Origin: Notospermus geniculatus
Lineage: Eukaryota > Nemertea > Pilidiophora > Heteronemertea > Lineidae
Assembly: GCA_002633025.1 (NCBI GenBank)
Contig: NMRB01000492.1
Span: 39,230 to 103,229 of the forward strand
DNA length: 64,000 nt
Direction of reading: 5' to 3'
A program made the translations under genes and the position numbers. The notes beneath the pieces were generated by a model that saw only the letters and a list, made by a program, of their open reading frames with translations, was not told the DNA's origin and ran no database searches. Positions 1 through 64,000 of this stretch are shown here, piece after piece. How positions within the stretch are numbered: the first letter of the stretch is position 1; each line of letters starts with the position of its first letter.

Positions 1-118
1 TCAGACAATAGCAGGGGAACACTCGCAGATGGGGAACGCTCAAAAACGTTACACCTGGTTAGCAACTATGATATCTTGCCTCCAATTAGCAACTATGATC
101 ACTGTGCTATACTGGGGA

Positions 119-299
119 CAACTTGTAACGTTTTTCAGTGAGGCCCGTGTGTCAGTGTGAAAATACAATAATTGACGGAATAAGCGCGGCGACTTGACAA
201 TGAGCAACACACAGAGAAAGAGCGAGTCCGTTTCCCAGTGTGTTCTGAACAATGGAAGTCGCACAGAAAAACGACCACACTGAAAAACGTTACACTTGT
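119..299. repeat. Inverted-repeat element, MITE-like
   Basis: Arms near 119-140 and 278-299 share ACTGAAAAACGTTACA in opposite orientation. A further AAAAACGTTACA lies at 43-54. The interval has no coding signal. The section from 300 to 390 is shared with 16230-16320. Confidence 0.5.
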
Positions 300-430
300 A
301 TACATGCAGGTCACAGCCTGTCTCTGCGGCTGCTGGACACGTGCCCGGCAGCGCCGGAATAGTGAAAACGACGAATCATGCTGGAAAAAAATTTCCTTTG
401 TAGAACACCATGGAAACGAGTTGAATAGTC
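300..430 (+). repeat. Dispersed repeat, copy 1
   Basis: CCTGTCTCTGC-GCTGCTGGACA-GTGCCCGG and following bases recur at about 16229-16390 with substitutions. Confidence 0.5.
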
Positions 431-639
431 GAGCATTTATAACTGTTGGACAACCAACCCTTCGAAAGTCGGCCAATTTTGACGTTGAGGGTAAACCGTC
501 TTGTTCAGTTAAAGAAAATGAAATGGTGTGCATAAAGGAAATGATTGTGTGTGAATGTACCAGGAACAAATGACAAATGTTAACGGGCAAGCCTTGAGTT
601 CCGGATAAAGAGGGTACCCAGACACCTGATCACACCAAG

Positions 640-1030
640 TCAGAATAGGTCAAATAGCCATGAAAAGTGCCACCACATGACAAAATTTTGAACTTTTGAC
701 CTCTGTGGCCTTGAAAAGTAGGTCAAATCAAAAACCCGTTATATATGTTATGTATCCTCATTATAGATACACCTATGATAAAAACTTGGAGATGATCCAG
801 TCATTAGTTCAGGAGTTATTGCATTTTTTGTGTTTTTGGTTTAAGCCCACCTGGTGGCTAAGTCAAGAATCGAATCGGACCGAAACTTGGTATATGTCGT
901 AGGTCGTATGACCTAGGGGTATATATGTAGGCCCTACCACGTTTCAGATCAATAGCCCCCAGCAGTTAACGTGCCCTGCTAACGGACGACGACGACGGAC
1001 GCTGCACCCGCGTAACAGCTTACCAGAGGT
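640..1030 (+). repeat. SINE-like repeat family A, fullest copy
   Basis: Ordered blocks TTTGACCTCTGTGGCCTTGA, GGAGATGATCCAGTCATTAG, GGTGGCTAAGTCAAGAATCG, GACCTAGGGGTATA and GACGACGACG. The blocks recur in the same order, diverged, at five or six other places in the window. No ORF or long terminal repeats. Confidence 0.6.
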
Positions 1031-1321
1031 GAGCTAAAAATGCAAAAATATTCGGCAAAAATTGACCTATGTACTCAATTTTTTCCACACGTTTCTCAAT
1101 GAATTGGCCCACATAACATGTCTACCAAATTTCAAGCGTTTCTGAGAGTTATTTCTGCAATTTCTGGCAAAACTTAAATGCATTTTCCCAAGCCTTTGTT
1201 TTTACCCTCAGCGTCGAAAAGGCCGACTTTCGAAAGGGGCTTTGCTAAACATGCTGATACGCCAATCGACAGCAAAAAGTAGACAAATTGGAACTGGACT
1301 GGATGTGCAGGTTTCAAACAT

Positions 1322-1444
1322 TCGGAAAATGTTTTCCGTGAGAGGGAGACGGTGTGACTACATTTTCTGTCTCCTTTCCCCCTAGTTTATCCTGCCTATC
1401 AAGGGAGACGGTGTGACTATATTTTCTGTCTCCTTTCCCCCTAG
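1322..1444 (+). repeat. Tandem duplication of a splice acceptor (about 60 bp, two copies)
   Basis: GGGAGACGGTGTGACTA, TTTTCTGTCTCC and TTTCCCCCTAG-TTTATCC occur twice in a row immediately upstream of the SUEL exon. Only the second acceptor gives an open frame. Confidence 0.85.
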
Positions 1445-1708
1445 TTTATCCTGCCTATCAAAAGAGACACACGTGCGATGGTGACCTGACATTATCATGT
1501 ACAGAAGGTGAAATTGTCCTGGTTGCCATCAATACTGCAGACAGGTATGACTTAACTGCCTGTCCGGATCCTGCCGGCCGATACACACAGCCTAACCCCA
1601 AGATGAAGAAATTAGTGTGGGAACTGTGCAACGGAAGGGAAAAGTGCACCGTTAAGACTGGTATCAGGATGGAGGACTATAGATATGTTGACGTTGTCTA
1701 TGACTGCG
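1445..1708 (+). CDS. SUEL/galactose-binding lectin domain exon of a membrane protein (5' end missing)
   Basis: Phase 1-1 exon of 264 nt between CCCCCTAG and GTAAGTAT. It encodes CDGDLTLSCTEGEIVLVAIN, CPDPAGRY, CNGREKCTVKTG and VDVVYDC, the cysteine layout of SUEL-type rhamnose/galactose-binding lectins (sea urchin egg lectin, latrophilin, EVA-1). Likely an extracellular carbohydrate- or ligand-binding domain. The acceptor and first bases are tandemly duplicated at 1322-1444; the upstream copy would hit an in-frame TAG, so this start is the usable one. Confidence 0.85.
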
Positions 1709-1899
1709 GTAAGTATACTGTTAAATTGTCTACTAGGGACCTATGAAAAAAGTGTTGCCTCGACCCGTGTACAACGAAGGGAGCATCGAACACCACTGTC
1801 ACATTGCCCGATCAAAGCCTTAACATAACGATGACCTAGGACCTAGGCCCCTGTACTTCCATGACACTGATCTTCCATCACCGCGGATTCTTTTTTCAG

Positions 1900-2208
1900 G
1901 TATCAGTTTTGACTTATGCAGTAAAGACGTTATCTTGGCCAACTCATCCTACCTTCGGAGCCCGAATGAATTTATTTTTACATCCAAACAAAAATGTGAA
2001 TGTGAGGCCAAAATGGGAGAACCTGCGGAACTGACTGTCAGGGTGGTCGAAAAGGAGTTCAATGTTACTATGCCAAAGCTGACAATCACTTGGCAAAACA
2101 AGACCCAAGATATTGCAAAAGTTCTAAGGGAAACAGCACAGAATTTTAAGATATCATTCAATGCAAACCATGAGGCTGGATCTGGAAGTTTCCTAATACA
2201 TTATAAAG
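1900..2208 (+). CDS. CUB-like extracellular exon of the SUEL lectin membrane protein
   Basis: Phase 1-1 exon of 309 nt. Begins GISFDLCSKDVILANSSYLR, includes CECEAKMGEPAELTVRV and ends GSGSFLIHYKG. The layout (early cysteine, SP-E, SFLIHYKG end) resembles a CUB domain, but I am not certain. Several N-x-S/T sites (NSS, NVT, NKT) suit an extracellular segment. Confidence 0.8.
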
Positions 2209-2468
2209 GTATGTTTATGCAGCTGCCAAAATACTAGTACCGGTAAAACGTCCTTGGCAGTCTTTTGCAAGTGTTGTCTGACTTCCTTTACTCGGGGTCA
2301 ATCTTTTCAGGGTGGCACTAAAATACATTCCTGTTAGAAATTAAAGGTTTTCCGAAAAGTCACAAACTATACTGCTGAAGTGACCTTAACCACAGGAGTC
2401 TTTATGCACCTCGCCTGTGTGATTGATTAGTCAGTGAATCCCTGTCAAGCCAATTTTTTCCCTTCCAG

Positions 2469-2819
2469 CTGATAGAGAAGTAAAATTGGAATGCAATCAG
2501 CAGGCTCATCAAAAAGTTGGTGTGTATTAAAATGTCCCTTTAGTTGTGTTCGATGAAACCTCACAACTTTTTGCCTTCTAGAAGAGTGAGAGATCATTGA
2601 AATGGGGTATTGTCCATGAGCCCCTGGATCTCATCAGAAAAGAAGATAATTGTTTCCTCGGCCCCTACACACTTGCCGAACCACCCTTTTGCCTTATTAT
2701 AGCAAAGGAATCAGGGGATCCACATAGGCTATGTACTTTCTTGACTGCCTTCCCTCATTTGCTCAACCACAAATTAGTTTGTGCAAGTGGGACTGGCGTT
2801 GTGAAAATTAAACGTGAGT
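2469..2819 (+). other. Possible additional exons or remnant between CUB-like and TM exons
   Basis: After TTCCAG a stretch reads ADREVKLECNQQAHQKVG to a GT at 2520 or 2522. After CTTCTAG at 2580 an open stretch to CGTGAGT at 2819 contains CFLGPYTLAEPPFCLIIAKE. They can be joined in frame only through a 59-nt intron with the 2522 donor, and exit in phase 1, which suits the TM exon. The known exons also join directly in frame (2208 to 3190). Could be an optional exon pair or chance. Confidence 0.25.
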
Positions 2820-3189
2820 TCGAAAATCCTCCAGCATAACTGGTACCGGTAAGGGGATGCTCATGGAACAGGGTTGTGTTCAAATTGATTCAATGGATAA
2901 GCAATTATAGGAACACTGCATGCCGGATGACCATAGTGAAGTGTTTTTGTACGAGGGTGGTTCAAAAGATTACCACCTGACCAGTATTTTCTATGTTGTT
3001 TCCAGAGTACCGCAGTTTTCAATGTGCAGAGTACAAACCCACCACTAATCCAGGCTACTGATGTAGTGTGCACCATGAGTAGCTTTTGCAGTACTCCTGG
3101 GTATACAATCAGACTTTGGCGCAATAAGAATGATTACTAGACCGGTAATAGAACCTAAGACTAATGCCCTCTGACTTGCATCCTTTCAG

Positions 3190-3271
3190 CATTATCAACT
3201 ATCCTCATTGCTCCAATAGCCATGGTTGGATTACTTGTTCTTGTGGCCATTTTATTCCTGGTTATCAAAAA
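3190..3271 (+). CDS. Transmembrane exon of the SUEL lectin protein
   Basis: Phase 1-2 exon of 82 nt encoding LSTILIAPIAMVGLLVLVAI then LFLVIKK: one hydrophobic helix followed by basic residues, as for a type I membrane protein with cytoplasmic C-terminus. Confidence 0.85.
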
Positions 3272-3393
3272 GTAAGTAACATTTTATGAGTTTTTGAAAC
3301 CTCTGCATGTTATCAGCAGCAGCCGATAACTGTTTCAATGCCACTAATCATGAGAGATGTGCCGTCCTGATGGTTTGTCTCATTTCTTTGTAG

Positions 3394-3553
3394 GTCTCGG
3401 GGACGAAAAGGTCGAGTGATAACATCTCCAGGAACTGAGGCCAATGTGGAAAGCGCCAGTGCAGGGCATTATGGATCAACAGTTGGAGGGACAGAGGAGA
3501 CTCCTAACGAGACTAAACAGGAGGTGAAAGGTGCCATGTTGGAAAGTTTATAA
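3394..3553 (+). CDS. Cytoplasmic tail exon and stop of the SUEL lectin protein
   Basis: Phase 2 entry after TTTGTAG, 160 nt to TAA at 3551-3553. Tail of about 53 residues: SRGRKGRVITSPGTEAN, then Ser/Gly/Glu-rich sequence ending GAMLESL. One tyrosine (GHYGS) and no recognised signalling motif. The family cannot be narrowed beyond a SUEL lectin with a TM anchor. Confidence 0.85.
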
Positions 3554-4401
3554 TTGCTCATTCTCCTGAAAAGACACAAACAATTACATGCATGTTCAAC
3601 CTTCTGACACCCCCTAAAATATTGCAAACTTTTGGGCTGATGGAATAACTGTGAGAGACAAAGTAAGCAAATGTGTGATGAATGAAAATGTGTATACATT
3701 TATTTATGGATATGTCTTTGTCTTGAATGAATCTTTCAAAGTGTCACTTTATATACATGGTGCATTCTACATGGACCTTTTACCAACCACAAATGATTCT
3801 TTAACTATGGTGCTCAATAGAAACGTAATCCAGAAATAATAGGCTAATATGACTGGCTATGAATTTTTATGATTATAAACATCGAATGTATTATAATGTA
3901 GATACTATATTAGCATTCTGTTAGAGACTTTTCACAACTGCACGCTAAACGCCTAAAGTCTAGGTCACATATCCACTCCGGGGCCCATACGGCGAGTAAA
4001 AACAGACATTTTGGCCAATTTCTACGGTGCCCAGTTTGATCTAGTTTAACTTCCGCTTATCCATTGAGGCGATTTCGGCATAATTCAGCTCAGATCCGAG
4101 TTTCAGTCTCTAAAATCCACAGCAAGCCGCTGGGTGGGGAAAATCGTACGTCGCCCGGTGCAATTGTGACCTAGGCTTAAGCGAACGTATCTGTGACAAA
4201 CATTGTCATATTCACCTCGGCAGATTTTTTTGTTTCGCACACTGTGCGTGTCCATACGAACGTTTGCATGTATGTATAACATGTATAATAATATATATAG
4301 CACCGAATCTTCTTTGACCTATTTTTGATAGCATGCTTGTGCTTTTCAAACTGTTGTTGGTTCAAGAGTGCTCGCTTTGGAAAAAAAGAAACTGTGGTAG
4401 A

Positions 4402-4407
4402 AATAAA
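4402..4407 (+). terminator. Candidate poly(A) signal AATAAA for the SUEL lectin gene
   Basis: AATAAA about 850 nt after the stop codon. No nearer canonical signal was noticed, so the assignment is weak. Confidence 0.2.
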
Positions 4408-4638
4408 CAAGGGCAACACAAAGCGTGTGCAAATCCCACCAAAGAAAGGTTGCCTTGAATATTAAGAGCCAGCAGGGATATTCGAGTAAATTTAAGATCA
4501 CTGGGTCAAGGTCAAAGGTCTTATCATGTCAGATGTGGTGCACAACACGCCTTTGACAGCTAACACACCTTAGCCAGAAGGGATATTTGGGTCAAGGGTC
4601 ACTGGTCAATGCCTGCTCGACAAGACTGTTCAAATCTA

Positions 4639-4644
4639 TTTATT
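4639..4644 (-). terminator. HSPG2: Candidate poly(A) signal AATAAA for perlecan
   Basis: AATAAA on the minus strand about 800 nt after the perlecan stop. No nearer canonical hexamer was noticed. Confidence 0.2.
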
Positions 4645-5009
4645 TGAATGAGCTAACTTACCAATGCAATTAGTTATTGGGACTCTTGCTGCACTAGAAG
4701 TTCACGTGGGACTAACCCTTCATCAGGTAAGATACCATGCTTCAACTCATTCTTTCACAAGTGATGAAAAGTATGGTTACAGTTATTTTTGTCAGCTAAG
4801 ATTTTGACATGGTATCAGTCCATCCTTGGAGTTACCACTGGTTATATACAGGTTGGACATGACACCAGTCTTATCAAGGCGGGGAGGCCAACTGAGTCCT
4901 ACTTGATGCATGCAGCTTAAAACGTCCGTTTTCCAAGGATGCCTTCTCGTCAGTCGTCTTTGACGTTCGATCACGCTGAAATCTGCCGTACACATATAGG
5001 CTACCTAGT

Positions 5010-5300
5010 TACATATTCGTTCAAGTTTAGAACTTTGACCTCAGTGACATTGAAAAAGGTCAGAACAAAAAAACTGTTAATTATGTTGTCATATTACATG
5101 TACATCTGGTAAAAATATAAAGATGATCCACCCATTACTTCAGGAGTTACTGCACTTGCTGTGTTTTTGGCGTGGCCAAGACAAGAATCAGAATCGGAGT
5201 GAGATTGGGTGTCTAAGGTCATCTGACCTGGCCATGGGGTACCGGTACACAAGTATATGTACATAATTTCAGGTCGATAGCTGTGGTGGCATGTAACAAA
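5010..5300 (+). repeat. SINE-like family A copy
   Basis: Blocks AACTTTGACCTCAGTGAC, AAGATGATCCACCCATTACT, TCAGGAGTTACTGCA and CAAGAATCAGAATCGGA match the 640-1030 copy in order. Confidence 0.5.
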
Positions 5301-5446
5301 ATGTGCTCCACTATTGAACAATGATGATGATGATGATGCCAGATGCCAGACACCATGGCGCAGTAAGAGCTCACGTCAGGTGAACATAAATGTCACGAAC
5401 AATTCAAATTCCAGCAAAGTTTGTCTGACGAAGTGTCATTTCAGAA

Positions 5447-63654
<58,208 letters not shown>

Positions 63655-64000
63655 CTGTAAAGAGAATACAGATGACTTGATAAAGCAGGTGATTTCTCCA
63701 GATCCAGGTACAAATTAGAGACAATCTTTAGGTCAAGCACCAGCTGCCATTCCCTCAGACAAGTACTGCGGGTTGGAATAATTACAAGAATGATACTGAC
63801 ATTGCTATTCTGGTGCTATCATTTTTTTTCTTCCACTGGCCTCACCCGGTAGGTTGCTTGGGGCATGGCCCAGATGGTACATTTGGAAGAAGCAGCGGTG
63901 ACTGCTCATTAAATGAACGTTCCCCATCACAAAAAATTTCTAAAACCCTTAAAAATGACAACACAATCAAACACACCATCAGTATTATAAGGCAACGTTC

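Larger units (their letters stand above)
3554..5446. other. Convergent intergenic region / 3' UTRs
   Basis: Both genes end into this 1.9-kb stretch. It holds the 3' UTRs, a SINE-like copy (5010-5300) and a GATGATGAT microsatellite near 5322-5339. No other gene is visible. Confidence 0.6.

Noticed and set aside
2597-2839. A certain extra exon (LKWGIVHEPLD...) of the SUEL lectin gene
   Set aside because: Kept only as a low-confidence feature: the preceding intron would be 59 nt and the known exons join in frame without it.
5094-5321. Minus-strand open frame after the perlecan stop as another exon
   Set aside because: It lies in a SINE-like repeat downstream of the TAG that completes LG3 (NVEPCR end).

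Overview
This is a piece of an intron-rich animal genome, most likely a marine invertebrate. Protein-coding exons of 50-500 nt are flanked by GT/AG introns packed with short inverted-repeat transposons, SINE-like repeats and frequent TACCGGTA and TAGGCCTA motifs. I cannot fix the phylum from sequence alone. There are two assembly gaps: one N at 25659 and 29 Ns at 44170-44198.

Left end, + strand (1445-3553): the 3' part of a gene for a small type I membrane protein. It has a SUEL/galactose-binding lectin domain, a CUB-like segment, one transmembrane helix and a short tail. Its 5' end lies outside the window. It converges on the second gene across about 1.9 kb of repeat-bearing DNA.

Rest of the window, - strand (63654 down to 5447): one giant gene, a perlecan orthologue (basement-membrane heparan sulfate proteoglycan core protein; HSPG2 in vertebrates, trol in Drosophila, unc-52 in nematodes), truncated at its 5' end. 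I delimited 96 coding exons by hand. Splice phases match at every junction and the exons total 18,392 nt, giving about 6,129 residues and a stop. In transcription order it encodes: 19 LDL-receptor class A (LDLa) modules with one acidic Gly-rich linker; Ig1; 3 LDLa; Ig2; a laminin-like region with three laminin IV-A modules among laminin-EGF modules; Ig3-Ig11; a tandem array of 16 near-identical Ig domains (Ig12-Ig27); Ig28-Ig29; one isolated LDLa; Ig30-Ig35; and the endorepellin-type end LG1-EGF-EGF-LG2-EGF-EGF-LG3.

The most unusual part is 21755-30196. Eight head-to-tail copies of a two-exon dimer (types alpha and beta) give 16 Ig domains with strongly conserved exon sizes and introns. The array lies between two paralogous three-Ig blocks, so this gene has been growing by repeated internal duplication. 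Other features of note are a fresh LDLa exon triplication (57164-58140), an LDLa exon inside the Ig region, a coding Gly-Thr microsatellite, two independently duplicated splice acceptors, and several dispersed elements, including four copies of a hammerhead-like hairpin and a piggyBac-like TTAA-flanked element.
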